DNA of 34,099 bases from Actinacidiphila acidipaludis (GTDB lineage: Bacteria; Actinomycetota; Actinomycetes; Streptomycetales; Streptomycetaceae): positions 1 to 34,099 of the forward strand of contig NZ_JAINZZ010000074.1 in NCBI RefSeq assembly GCF_019890725.1, read 5' to 3'. Shown here one piece after another: positions 20,591 through 29,396 of this stretch (its first letter is position 1; every line of letters begins with the position of its first letter). The translations under genes were made by a program, and so were the position numbers. The notes below the pieces were generated by a model. It did not search any database, was not told where the DNA came from, and worked only from the letters and a program-made list of their open reading frames with translations.

Positions 20591-22014
20591 TAGAAGGCGA
20601 ACACGGCGCCGACCACATAGAGGGCCACCGGCACCTCGCGCCACCGGCCGGCGGCGACCCGCAGCAGGCAGAAGGTCAGGAACCCGATGCCGATGCCGTT
20701 CGTGATCGAGTACGTGAACGGCATGAGGACCATGGTCAGGAACGCCGGCACCGCGATGGTGAAGTCGCTCCAGTCGATCTCCCGGATCGATCCGGACAGG
20801 ATCAGGAAGCCCACCGCCACCAGGGCAGGGGTGGCCGCCTGGGCCGGAACCATGGTCGCCAGCGGTGTGAGGAACAGCGCCAACACGAACATCAGGCCGG
20901 TGACGACGCTGGCGAGGCCGGTCCTGGCGCCCTCGCCGACGCCTGCGGTGGACTCCACGAAGCAGGTGTTGGCCGAGGAGGACGTCGCGCCGCCGGCGGC
21001 GGTGGCGATGCCGTCGATCATCAGCACCTTGTTCATGCCGGGCAGGTCGCCCTTCTTGTCCAGCAGACCCGCTTCGTCGCTGACGCCGAGGATCGTGCCC
21101 ATGGCGTCGAAGAAGCAGGACAGCAGGACGGTGAAGACGAACAGGATCCCGGTGAGGATGCCGACCTGATGGAACCCGCCGAACAGGCTGACCTTGCCGA
21201 CCAGCCCGAAGTCCGGGGAGGAGACGGGGTTGCCGGGCCACTTGGGCACGGTCAGGCCCCACTCCGCGGGGGACACGTGGGCGACCGAGTCGATGATCAC
21301 GGCCAGCACCGTCATGCTGATGATCGAGATCAGGATCGCGCCCGAGACCTTGCGGATGATCAGCCCGAGGGTCAGCAGCGTGCCCAGGATGAAGATCAGC
21401 ACCGGCCAGCCGGTGAGGTGGCCGCCGTTGCCGAGCTGAAGCGGCACGGTGGTGTGCGCGGCGTCCGGGATACGGGTGACGAATCCGGAGTCCACCAGCC
21501 CGATCAGCATGATGAACAGGCCGATGCCGATGGCGATGCCCTTGCGCAGGCCGAGCGGCACCGCGCTCATCACGCGCTCCCGGAGGCCGGTGGCCACCAG
21601 GATCATGATCGCGAAACCGGCCAGGACGACCATGCCCATGGCGTCCGGCCAGCTCATCTTCGGGGCGAGCTGGAGGGCGACGACGGTGTTGACGCCGAGG
21701 CCGGCGGCCAGGGCGACGGGGACGTTGCCGATCACACCCATGAGCAGGGTGGTGAAGGCGGCGGTGATCACGGTGGCGGTGACGAGCTGGCCACCGTTGA
21801 GGTGGTGACCGAACTTGTCGACCGCCGACCCGAGGATGATCGGGTTCAGCACGATGATGTAGGCCATCGCGAAGAACGTCGCGAGACCACCCCGGATCTC
21901 GCGCGGGATGGACGAGCCGCGTTCGGAGATCCGGAAGAAGCGGTCCAGGCCGGAAACCGACGAGCCGCCGGTGGGCGTGCGCGCGTCGACCGGAGCGGGG
22001 GCCGAGGTGGACAT
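20560..22014 (-). CDS. NCS2-family (AzgA-like) purine permease
   Basis: A 484-residue multi-spanning symporter, probably for hypoxanthine, guanine or adenine with H+. The family pattern is visible: disordered head (1-25), FFRISERGSSIPREIRGGLATFFAMAYIIVLNPIIL, an AzgA-type half-helix region ALAAGLGVNTVVA (101-113), and the TM8 motif FFDAMGTILGVSDEAG. In AzgA proteins the loop usually reads GLNAFF; here it is GVNTVV. The start is the ATG at 22014 because GAAGGA lies 5 nt upstream; an in-frame start at 22077 lacks a ribosome site. The upstream region (22015-22201) is A/T-rich around 22085-22120 and probably holds the promoter. I looked for a purine riboswitch there and saw none. Confidence 0.9.
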   Translation of the reverse strand: MSTSAPAPVDARTPTGGSSVSGLDRFFRISERGSSIPREIRGGLATFFAMAYIIVLNPIILGSAVDKFGHHLNGGQLVTATVITAAFTTLLMGVIGNVPVALAAGLGVNTVVALQLAPKMSWPDAMGMVVLAGFAIMILVATGLRERVMSAVPLGLRKGIAIGIGLFIMLIGLVDSGFVTRIPDAAHTTVPLQLGNGGHLTGWPVLIFILGTLLTLGLIIRKVSGAILISIISMTVLAVIIDSVAHVSPAEWGLTVPKWPGNPVSSPDFGLVGKVSLFGGFHQVGILTGILFVFTVLLSCFFDAMGTILGVSDEAGLLDKKGDLPGMNKVLMIDGIATAAGGATSSSANTCFVESTAGVGEGARTGLASVVTGLMFVLALFLTPLATMVPAQAATPALVAVGFLILSGSIREIDWSDFTIAVPAFLTMVLMPFTYSITNGIGIGFLTFCLLRVAAGRWREVPVALYVVGAVFAFYYLMPALGLV

Positions 22015-22189
22015 ACGGGTCCTTCGGGGATCGGTTCTCGCCGTCTTTTGGGCGATCGTACGAATGATTTGCGTCAACGGATGACTGTTTCAGTATGAAC
22101 AAACAACAAACCAAACGCTATCTTCGCGCGTAGACCCTTGCCGGGCGCGGGCCCGCACGGGCTCATGGGACCGCGGTACAGCCGCCGCA

Positions 22190-22195
22190 TACGAT
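22190..22195 (+). promoter_or_regulatory. -10 element of the DUF2530 gene, leaderless geometry
   Basis: TACGAT (TANNNT) ends 6 nt before the ATG at 22202; no ribosome site is present. Confidence 0.5.
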
Positions 22196-22201
22196 GTGCG
22201 C

Positions 22202-22498
22202 ATGAGCAAGGAGCTGACTCCCCTGCGCGAGGCCCCCGAGCCTCTGGAGGCCAACGACGTCGCCACGGTCACCGTCGGCACGATCATCTGGTTCGCGCTC
22301 TTCCTCGGGCAGCTCCCCTTCTACGGCTGGTACTCCGACCACGGTCACACCTGGTGGATCTGGACCTGCCTGGCGGGCGGCTGCCTGGGCCTGGTGGGCC
22401 TGAAGTACGTGCGGGCCCGGCGCGACGCCATCCGGCGCGCCCGGGCAGCCGAGGCGGACGAGACTCCCGAAGCCGCCCAGAACGGTCACAACGGGTAG
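22202..22498 (+). CDS. DUF2530 two-helix membrane protein
   Basis: A 98-residue protein with two membrane helices (about 24-42 and 50-68), a short loop YSDHGHTWW between them, and a basic tail (KYVRARRDAIRRARAAEADE). It matches my memory of the actinobacterial DUF2530 family, function unknown. Start: ATG at 22202 (MSKELTPLREAPEPLEANDV); a GTG six bases upstream is in frame, but the -10 TACGAT at 22190-22195 favours the ATG as a leaderless start. The P-type ATPase gene follows 30 bp later on the same strand but has its own -10. Confidence 0.82.
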   Translation: MSKELTPLREAPEPLEANDVATVTVGTIIWFALFLGQLPFYGWYSDHGHTWWIWTCLAGGCLGLVGLKYVRARRDAIRRARAAEADETPEAAQNGHNG

Positions 22499-22515
22499 AA
22501 GCGCCCACCGGCACG

Positions 22516-22521
22516 TACCGT
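22516..22521 (+). promoter_or_regulatory. -10 element of the P-type ATPase gene, leaderless geometry
   Basis: TACCGT (TANNNT) ends 7 nt before the ATG at 22529. GGAG at 22523-22526 is too close to the ATG for a normal ribosome site. Confidence 0.45.
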
Positions 22522-22528
22522 CGGAGCC

Positions 22529-24925
22529 ATGACGGAACGCGCCGACACCGACTTCGTCGCCGCGCGCCATCCCGGGCTCAGCTCGGACGAGGTCGCCCGG
22601 CGCGTCGAGCGCGGCGAGGTCAACGACGTCCCGGTCCGTTCCTCACGCTCGACCGCGGAGATCGTCCGGGCGAACGTCTTCACCCGGTTCAATGCGATCA
22701 TCGGCGTGCTCTTCGCGATCATCCTGGTGGTCGGGCCGGTCCAGGACAGCCTCTTCGGCTTCGTGATCGTCGCCAACACCGCGATCGGCATCGTCCAGGA
22801 GATGCGCGCCAAGCGGACCCTGGACAACCTGGCGGTGATCGGCGAGGCCAAGCCGACCGTCCGCCGCGACGGCGCCGCGGCCGAGATCCCCACCTCCGGC
22901 ATCGTGCTCGGCGACCTGATCGAGCTCGGACCGGGCGACAAGGTCGTGGTCGACGGCGAGGTCGCCGAGGCCGGAAACCTGGAGATCGACGAGTCGCTGC
23001 TGACCGGCGAACCGGACCCCGTGGTCAAACGGCCCGGCGACGAGGTGAAGTCCGGCAGCTTCGTGGTCGCGGGCGGCGGCGCGTTCACCGCCACCCGGGT
23101 CGGCCGGCAGGCCTACGCCGCCCAGCTCGCCGACGAGGCCTCCCGCTTCACCCTGGTCAACTCCGAGCTGCGCAACGGCATCAGCCAGATCCTGAAGTAC
23201 GTGACCTGGATGATGGTGCCGACCGCGATCGGCCTGATCATCAGCCAGTTCACCGTGGAGAGCCACGACGCGCGGGAGGCGGTGCGCCGCACCGTCGGCG
23301 GGATCACGCCGATGGTGCCCGAGGGCCTGGTGCTGCTGACGTCGGTGGCCTTCGCGATCGGCGTGGTGCGCCTCGGCCGCAAACAGTGCCTGGTGCAGGA
23401 GCTGCCCGCCATCGAGGGGCTGGCGCGGGTGGACGTGGTCTGCCTGGACAAGACCGGCACGCTGACCGAGGGCGGGATGGACGTCACGGGCCTGCGGCTG
23501 CTGGAAGGCGCTGGACACGCCCATGTCGGCGCGGTGCTGTCGGCGCTCGGCGCCGCCGACCCGCACCCCAACGCCAGCCTCCAGGCCATCATCGAGGCCT
23601 ACCCGCAGGCGGGTTCCGAGGGCTGGCAGCGCACCGGCGCCCTGCCGTTCAGCTCCGCCCGCAAGTACAGCGGCGCGGCGCTGACCGAGCCGAGGGGCAC
23701 CGCGGGGACATGGCTGCTGGGCGCCCCCGACGTCCTGCTGGCCCCCGGCCACCCCGCCCTGGCCGAGGTCGACCGCCTCAACGACGAGGGCTTGCGGGTG
23801 CTGCTGCTGGCCCGGTCCGGGCTGGCCCTGGACGACCCGGAGGTCACCACCGGAGTCCTCCCTCAGGCGCTGGTGGTGCTGGAGCAGCGGCTGCGGCCCG
23901 ACGCCGGGGACACCCTGCGGTACTTCGCCGACCAGGACGTCCACACCAAGGTGATCTCCGGCGACAACGCGGTGTCGGTCGGCGCGGTCGCCGGCAAGCT
24001 GGGGCTGCCGGGCGCCGACCGGCCCGTCGACGCCCGCCGGCTGCCCGAGGAGCGCGACGCGATGGCCGGGGTCCTGGAGGAGGGCTCGGTGTTCGGGCGG
24101 GTCACCCCGCAGCAGAAGCGGGACATGGTGGGCGCCCTGCAGTCCCGTGGCCACAACGTGGCGATGACCGGTGACGGCGTCAACGACGTCCTGGCGCTCA
24201 AGGACGCGGACATCGGCGTCTCGATGGGGTCCGGCTCGGAGGCGACCCGGGCCGTCGCCCAGATCGTGCTGATGAACAACAGCTTCGCCACGCTGCCCTC
24301 GGTGGTGGCCGAAGGCCGGCGGGTGATCGGCAACATCACCCGCGTCGCCACGCTGTTCCTCACCAAGACCGTCTTCTCGGTGCTGCTCGCGCTGCTGGTG
24401 GTGTTCTGGCAGATCCCGTACCCGTTCCTGCCGCGGCACCTGACGCTGCTGTCCACGCTGACCATCGGCGTGCCCGCGTTCTTCCTGGCGCTCGCGCCCA
24501 ACAAGGAGCGCGCGAAGCCGCACTTCGTCCGGCGCGTCATGCGGTACTCGACGCCCGCGGGGATCATCTGCGGGCTCGCGTCCTTCATCACCTACCTGGT
24601 GGCCCGGCACGAGTACACCGGCCCCGGGTCGCTGGACGCGGAGACCAGTGCGGCCACCCTCACCCTGTTCCTGATGGAGGTGTGGGTGCTGGCGATCGTG
24701 GCCCGGCCCTACACCTGGTGGCGGGTGGTGCTGGTGGTGGCGATGGTCCTGGGCTTCGGGGTGGTGCTGGTCACGCCCTCGCTGCAGTCCTTCTTCGCCC
24801 TGCGGCTGGTCGGCGACGCGGTGCCCTGGGCGGCCGTCGGGATCGCGGGCGTCGGCGGGGTGGTCCTGGAGGTGGTGTGGGCCTGGGTGCGCCGCCGCGA
24901 GCCCCGCGTGCTCGGGACTGCCTGA
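22529..24925 (+). CDS. CtpE-like P-type cation ATPase
   Basis: A 798-residue P-type ATPase that pumps a cation across the membrane. Motifs in order: actuator LLTGE (157-161), TM4 MVPEGLVLLTS (262-272), the phosphorylation site DKTGTLT (Asp307), nucleotide-domain segments (about 330-480), TGDGVND (about 547-553), and C-terminal helices. The PEGL in TM4 and the long run VVRLGRKQCLVQELPAIEGL match mycobacterial CtpE, reported as a Ca2+ transporter (family knowledge). There is no heavy-metal CxxC domain and no CPC motif, so it is not a copper or zinc pump. Start ATG at 22529, with a -10 at leaderless distance. Convergent with the large sacsin-like gene; no hairpin seen in the gap 24926-25027. Confidence 0.92.
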   Translation: MTERADTDFVAARHPGLSSDEVARRVERGEVNDVPVRSSRSTAEIVRANVFTRFNAIIGVLFAIILVVGPVQDSLFGFVIVANTAIGIVQEMRAKRTLDNLAVIGEAKPTVRRDGAAAEIPTSGIVLGDLIELGPGDKVVVDGEVAEAGNLEIDESLLTGEPDPVVKRPGDEVKSGSFVVAGGGAFTATRVGRQAYAAQLADEASRFTLVNSELRNGISQILKYVTWMMVPTAIGLIISQFTVESHDAREAVRRTVGGITPMVPEGLVLLTSVAFAIGVVRLGRKQCLVQELPAIEGLARVDVVCLDKTGTLTEGGMDVTGLRLLEGAGHAHVGAVLSALGAADPHPNASLQAIIEAYPQAGSEGWQRTGALPFSSARKYSGAALTEPRGTAGTWLLGAPDVLLAPGHPALAEVDRLNDEGLRVLLLARSGLALDDPEVTTGVLPQALVVLEQRLRPDAGDTLRYFADQDVHTKVISGDNAVSVGAVAGKLGLPGADRPVDARRLPEERDAMAGVLEEGSVFGRVTPQQKRDMVGALQSRGHNVAMTGDGVNDVLALKDADIGVSMGSGSEATRAVAQIVLMNNSFATLPSVVAEGRRVIGNITRVATLFLTKTVFSVLLALLVVFWQIPYPFLPRHLTLLSTLTIGVPAFFLALAPNKERAKPHFVRRVMRYSTPAGIICGLASFITYLVARHEYTGPGSLDAETSAATLTLFLMEVWVLAIVARPYTWWRVVLVVAMVLGFGVVLVTPSLQSFFALRLVGDAVPWAAVGIAGVGGVVLEVVWAWVRRREPRVLGTA

Positions 24926-24953
24926 ACCACGGCTCGGCGCACCGCCGCCCGCG

Positions 24954-25007
24954 ACCAGCGGGCCCCGCACCACCGAACCCCGCACCCCGCACCAGCGAGC
25001 CCCGCAC
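24954..25007. repeat. C-rich direct repeat between convergent genes
   Basis: ACCAGCG(G/A)GCCCCGCAC occurs at 24954-24970 and 24991-25007 (one mismatch, 37-nt period), with extra CCCCGCAC units between and after. Nearly the whole 102-bp gap is made of this. Confidence 0.7.
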
Positions 25008-25027
25008 CCCGCACAGGACGTGCTCGC

Positions 25028-28000
25028 TCAGTCGAACCAGCGGGCCTCGGCCAGCTCCTCCGTGCGCGTCGGGTCCTCCAGCAGCGCGGCCAGTTCGAAC
25101 CTGCGCTGCCAGTGGCCGGCGGCCCAGGCGAGGCCGGCGGCGACGCCCTCGACCGTGGAGGCGTGCAGCACCCCGTCGACGTAGCGCCAGTCGACCTCCA
25201 CCTCCCCGGCCTCCGCCTGCCCGCTGACCAGCAGTTCCTCGTGCTCGACGTAGCTGGTGGGCGCGCCGGGCAGCAGATCGTGCACCGCGGGCAGGACGTC
25301 GTGCGGCTCGCCCTCGGAGAGCACCCGCGCCTCCACCGCCTCGCTCAGCCGCCGCACCTGGAACAGCTCGGCCAGGTCTCCGGCCAGCCGCGGCGGCACG
25401 GGCAGCAGCGCGCGCCCGGCGGCCAGCGGCAGCAGGTCGGGCGCGTCGGCGACGAGGGCCTCCGCAGCGTCCACGACGACCGGTTCGCCGTCGACGACCG
25501 CGCGCAGCTCGTCGGGCAGGGTGACCTGTTCGGGGTCGAGTTCGGCCAGCGCCGCGTACAGATGGTGGAGCTGGGCCGGGGTGACACCTCGGTCGGGGTC
25601 GGCGAGCCGGCCGAGGAGTTCGGCGGCGCCGCCGGGCTCCGACAGCAGCGCGGCCACCGACGTGCGGACGCCGAGGGCTCGGAGGACCTGCTCGTCCACG
25701 TCCATGTCGGTCTCGGCCTCGTCGTAGAGGCCGGCCAGCAACCGGTCGCCGCCCGCCGTCCTCAGACCCACCGGGTGGCGGCCGTCGAGGACCGGGTGGT
25801 CGCGCAGCCACCAGGCGGCATGGGCCCGCACGGACTCGGTGGTGCCGTCGGGCAGCAGCACCCGCACCGGCGCGGTGACCGCCTCGCGCAGCGGGGGCCG
25901 GGAGAGCAGGGCCAGGGCCTGCGGCCAGGCGTCGTCGTCCACGAGGTCGAGGTCGCGCACGCCGACCACCTCGGTGGCGACGGGCGGCACGTCGGTCTCG
26001 GGGAGCTGGTCGAGGACGTCCTCGCACCACACGTCGACGGCGTCGAGCAGGCCGACGTCGTCGGGCTCGGCCCAGTCGCTGTCGCGCGGCTCCAGGTCGT
26101 CCGGGTCGAGGACCACGTCGGCGGCGCGCACCAGGGCGAACGTGGCGAGCACGCCCACCGCGGTGAGGGGCTGCTCCCCCCACCGGTCCGCGAGGTCGCC
26201 GTCCACAGCCGCGAGTTCACCCTCGCGGAGCACCGACTCCAGCGGGCTGCCGGGCAGCACCAGCTCGCCCGCGGGGGCGAGTTCGCCGTCCTCGTCGGGC
26301 AGGGCGAGCGCGGACAGCCACGGCTCCTCGCCGGGAGCCAGGTTCGCGGCGCGAGCCAGGCCCAGGACGGCGTCGGCCAGTTCCTCCGGGTCCAGGCCGG
26401 GTTCCTCGTCCCAGGCGGCCCGGTCCTCGTCCAGCGAGGCGGCGACGGCGGCACGGACCTGGGGAGTGGTGAGGATGGCCCGCGGTGTGGCGGGCAGCGC
26501 CCCGAGCTTCTCCAGCAGGGGATGCGCGGCGTCGGCGTGGGCGACCCGCAGCCCGAGCCGGGACAGCAGCGACGCGTCCACGGCCTCCTCCCCGTCCGCG
26601 CCCGGCAGCGGCAGCAGCACCTGCCGCGGGCCGACGACGGTGCGGCCGTCGGCGAGCGGCACGGGCAGGCCGCTGAGCACCTCGGCGTCGGTGCCGGCGA
26701 GAGCGTCGTAGAGCCGGTACCACCACTCGGCGGGCCGCTCGGCGCCGGAGAGCCGGTCGACGGCGTCGGCCAGGGACAGCCGGGCCACGCCCAACTGCCG
26801 CAGGGCAGGACGCCGTTCGAGCGCCGAAGGGACGAGGGTGGGCAGCACCTCGGCGAGCACCCGGACGGCTTCCGCGGTGGCGCCCTCGACCACCTCGGCC
26901 TCCACCGGACGCAGCGCGTGCGCCTCGCCGACGAGCGGCACGCCGCCGTCCCAGGACCCGCCGTCACCCTCGGCCGCCTCCCGCGCCGGCGCTTCGGCGG
27001 CGCGGGGCAGGAACGGCGTGCGGGGCAGTTCGGCCAGGATGCGACGGCGAAGTTCGGCGTCGAGTTCGCCCTTGCCCAGCGGCCCCGGGACGAGGTCGAC
27101 GACACCGGTGCCGGCCGGCCGCCACCCGTCCATCAGCCGCACATAGGCCTGGGCGGCGCGGGCGAGCAGGAAGTCGGTGAGCGGGCCGGGCGCGGCGTGG
27201 CGGCGCGTCGGGTCGAGCGGGAACGACGCGAGCAGCAGCGCGGGCAGGCCGAGCGGCTCGTCGGTCGGGGTCGGCGCGTGCACGATGTCCGCGGTGCGGG
27301 GTGCGGTGGGCGCTCCCTCGGCGTCGACCGGAACGGCCCAGGTGACCGACCAGACCGGGCGCAGACGCTCCTCCACGGGCCGGTCCGCGAGGAGTTCGGG
27401 ATCCAGCGGCCCGGCCGAGGAGTCGACACGCCAGCGCGCCGGTTCGATTCGGGCGGAGTCGTCGATCAGCACGTCCCCGTCGTCGAGTTGACGGCGCGTC
27501 ATCGTCCGTGTCCCGGAGGGCGTTTCGATGACGACTTCCGTCAGGCCGGGCAGAGCGAGCAGCAACGCGTCGTCCACACCGGCGAGCAGACGGTCCGTCA
27601 GATCTTCGGCGGAGCCGTCGCGCAGGGGCAGCACCACGGCGGTGTCGTAGCCCTCGGGAGCACGCCCCTCGGCGGGGAACGGCAGCCGCAGCAGCGGGAC
27701 ATGGCCGTCGCGGCGGCGCAACTCGTCGGCCAGACCGGCGATTTGGGTGGCGAGGTCGCGGGCCTCGACCAGGGACCAGCGGACGCCGCCCGCTCGGCTG
27801 ACGACGGCGGGTTCGTCGGTGACGGCGAGGACCGCGGAGAAGCCGACGCCGAAGCGGCCCACGGAGTCCGGGCCGTCGTCGCGCTTGGCGGAGGCGCGGA
27901 GGGTGGAGAGGGACTCCACGGCGGCGGCGTCGAGGGGCGCGCCGGTGTTGGCGGCGGCGAGCACCGCGGGAGCGCCGTCCTCGGCTTCGTGCAGGGTGAG

Positions 28001-28258
28001 CCGGAGCCGGCCGGGGACGCCGGCGCGGACGGCGGCGTCGGCGGCGTTCTGCGCGAGCTCGACGATGAGCCGGTCGCGGTAGCCGCCGAGGGCCAGGTCC
28101 TCCTCGGCGTTGGCGTCCTCACGGAAGCGGGCGGCGGAGGACGTCCAGGCGGTGAGGACTGCGTGGCGCAGGGCCGCGGTACGGAAGGGGTCCGGGTGGC
28201 CTTCCGGATCGGTTCGGACAACGCCTGCGCGGGTCAACGTACGGCCCTTCCGTCGCAT
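25028..28258 (-). CDS. Large protein with sacsin/Hsp90-type N-terminal ATPase domain
   Basis: A 1076-residue protein. Its N-terminus holds a GHKL (Hsp90/sacsin-like) ATP-binding fold: N-box ELAQNAADA (67-75), a degenerate second box AANTGAPL (102-109) in place of DNGxG, and DSVGRFGVGFSAVL (131-144), which closely matches the Hsp90 lid/glycine motif. The remaining ~800 residues are acidic, Leu/Ala/Asp/Glu-rich and lack any domain I can name. There is no membrane segment. Start: ATG at 28258, weakly supported (no ribosome site); the domain itself begins near residue 45. Function is unknown; a chaperone-like or conformational ATPase role is inferred from the fold. The opposite strand is open along the whole gene by GC bias. 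DUF3027 lies upstream on the same strand, 172 bp away. Confidence 0.82.
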   Translation of the reverse strand: MRRKGRTLTRAGVVRTDPEGHPDPFRTAALRHAVLTAWTSSAARFREDANAEEDLALGGYRDRLIVELAQNAADAAVRAGVPGRLRLTLHEAEDGAPAVLAAANTGAPLDAAAVESLSTLRASAKRDDGPDSVGRFGVGFSAVLAVTDEPAVVSRAGGVRWSLVEARDLATQIAGLADELRRRDGHVPLLRLPFPAEGRAPEGYDTAVVLPLRDGSAEDLTDRLLAGVDDALLLALPGLTEVVIETPSGTRTMTRRQLDDGDVLIDDSARIEPARWRVDSSAGPLDPELLADRPVEERLRPVWSVTWAVPVDAEGAPTAPRTADIVHAPTPTDEPLGLPALLLASFPLDPTRRHAAPGPLTDFLLARAAQAYVRLMDGWRPAGTGVVDLVPGPLGKGELDAELRRRILAELPRTPFLPRAAEAPAREAAEGDGGSWDGGVPLVGEAHALRPVEAEVVEGATAEAVRVLAEVLPTLVPSALERRPALRQLGVARLSLADAVDRLSGAERPAEWWYRLYDALAGTDAEVLSGLPVPLADGRTVVGPRQVLLPLPGADGEEAVDASLLSRLGLRVAHADAAHPLLEKLGALPATPRAILTTPQVRAAVAASLDEDRAAWDEEPGLDPEELADAVLGLARAANLAPGEEPWLSALALPDEDGELAPAGELVLPGSPLESVLREGELAAVDGDLADRWGEQPLTAVGVLATFALVRAADVVLDPDDLEPRDSDWAEPDDVGLLDAVDVWCEDVLDQLPETDVPPVATEVVGVRDLDLVDDDAWPQALALLSRPPLREAVTAPVRVLLPDGTTESVRAHAAWWLRDHPVLDGRHPVGLRTAGGDRLLAGLYDEAETDMDVDEQVLRALGVRTSVAALLSEPGGAAELLGRLADPDRGVTPAQLHHLYAALAELDPEQVTLPDELRAVVDGEPVVVDAAEALVADAPDLLPLAAGRALLPVPPRLAGDLAELFQVRRLSEAVEARVLSEGEPHDVLPAVHDLLPGAPTSYVEHEELLVSGQAEAGEVEVDWRYVDGVLHASTVEGVAAGLAWAAGHWQRRFELAALLEDPTRTEELAEARWFD

Positions 28259-28264
28259 GGTCTC

Positions 28265-28278
28265 GGCCCGTGAGGGCC
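28265..28278. other. Small GGCCC/GGGCC hairpin before the sacsin-like gene
   Basis: GGCCC (28265-28269) and GGGCC (28274-28278) with loop GTGA, 7 bp upstream of the ATG of the minus-strand gene at 28258. It could hide the translation start in its transcript. Weak evidence, five base pairs only. Confidence 0.3.
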
Positions 28279-28383
28279 CTGCACCGTGAAGGTACCGCCA
28301 TTCGGCCGTCGCCCGCGCGGGCCGCCTCGCCTGCCCGCCCCGGCCGGCCCCTGCGCTCGGGACGGCCGGTCACGGCCCGCTCC

Positions 28384-28397
28384 CCCGGCGCGCCGGG
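28384..28397 (-). terminator. Perfect palindrome downstream of DUF3027
   Basis: CCCGGCGCGCCGGG, a perfect 14-nt palindrome, 34 bp past the DUF3027 stop on the minus strand. It may act as terminator or be a protein-binding site. Confidence 0.35.
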
Positions 28398-28430
28398 CCG
28401 CCTGCGACGCCGGCACCCCGCGGAGACGCC

Positions 28431-29396
28431 TCAGCCGTGGCCGAGGTCGTCCTCGGAGGGCTCGTCGTCCTCGACGGAGGCGTGGCGGTCGGGGTGGAGC
28501 GGCAGCGGGTCCGTGTCGTGGAGCTCGTCCAGCACCATCGGCGCCGGCTGCGGCGTGCGCGGCATCACGGCCGCCTCGGAGTGGGCCCCGCAGCCGTAGC
28601 CGAGGGAGACCAGGTGGCCGTCGGCCGGGGAGAACTCGTTGGCGCACACACCGAACGCCTGGCTCAGCGAGCCCGCGATCGGCACCAGGAACCCGCAGCT
28701 CGCGCAGTTGGCGGGCGCGCCCTGCGCCATGGGCGTCTTCGGCCCGAACTGCTCCTCCCAGCGGTCGGCGGCGGTGTGCAGTCCGTACCGCGACAGCACC
28801 CGCGGCCGGCCCATGCCGAGCTGGCGGGCGACGGCGCCGATGGTCGACAGGGAAGGACCGGACACGACCACCTCTTCGGTGACCTCGACGGCCTCCTCCG
28901 CGGTCCCGGCCCCGGCGCCCCGCGCGCCCTCCGGACCCTCAGGACCTTCGGCGCCCTCGGGACCCTCGGCGCCCTCTGCTCCCTCGACGTCCTCCGGCTC
29001 GCCGGGTTCACCCGTCCAGCCCGGTTCGAGGCGCAGGTCGTCCGCCTCGGTCGGCAGCAGGTCGCCGGGGCCGAGGTCGCCCGGCCGCAGCCGCTCGCTC
29101 CACGGCACCCACTCGGGCGCGAGCACCGCGTCGGGTCCGGGCAGCAGCACCGTCTCGTCGATGGTGACGACCTTCGCCCGCGAGGCCCGGGCGAGCGTGG
29201 TGGCCCAGCGCCAGCCCCGGTAGGCCGGTTCCTTGCAGGCGAAGAGGTGGGTGACGACGCGGTCGCCCTCCGCGACGACGCCGAGGTGCTCACCCACGGA
29301 GTGCGGCCCCGCCGCTTCCTCGGTGACCGCGAGCGCGACGTCCACCGCCTCGGCGCACAGGCGGTCAGGGGTACGGCTTCGCATCGCAGGGCTCAC
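28431..29396 (-). CDS. DUF3027 protein with collagen-like Gly-X-Y insert
   Basis: A 321-residue actinobacterial protein of unknown function. The N-terminal half (about 1-125) is a folded domain with FACKEPAYRGWRW and a VLLPGPDAVLAPEWVPWSERL segment. The C-terminal part (185-285) carries cysteine pairs NCASCGF, VCANE and GCGAH that could bind zinc or an Fe-S cluster. Between them (about 138-165) is a run of Gly-X-Y triplets rich in Glu and Pro (GAEGAEGPEGAEGPEGPEGA), a collagen-like pattern that appears to be an expanded linker. The tail is acidic. Start: GTG at 29396; an ATG four codons later (29384) is equally possible. No clear ribosome site. Divergent from the MFS gene across 248 bp. Confidence 0.87.
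   Translation of the reverse strand: MSPAMRSRTPDRLCAEAVDVALAVTEEAAGPHSVGEHLGVVAEGDRVVTHLFACKEPAYRGWRWATTLARASRAKVVTIDETVLLPGPDAVLAPEWVPWSERLRPGDLGPGDLLPTEADDLRLEPGWTGEPGEPEDVEGAEGAEGPEGAEGPEGPEGARGAGAGTAEEAVEVTEEVVVSGPSLSTIGAVARQLGMGRPRVLSRYGLHTAADRWEEQFGPKTPMAQGAPANCASCGFLVPIAGSLSQAFGVCANEFSPADGHLVSLGYGCGAHSEAAVMPRTPQPAPMVLDELHDTDPLPLHPDRHASVEDDEPSEDDLGHG

Noticed and set aside
22015..22201. Possible purine riboswitch upstream of the permease
   Set aside because: None of the conserved purine-riboswitch loop sequences is present, and the ribosome site is not in a stable stem; the region looks like an A/T-rich promoter.
22643..24985. 780-codon minus-strand frame opposite the P-type ATPase gene
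   Set aside because: It is antisense to a gene with all P-type ATPase motifs and has shadow-like composition.
25112..28273. 1053-codon open frame on the plus strand opposite the sacsin-like gene
   Set aside because: The minus-strand product has recognisable GHKL motifs. The plus-strand product is a low-complexity G/R/Q/V-rich sequence with no motif; long antisense frames are expected at this GC content.
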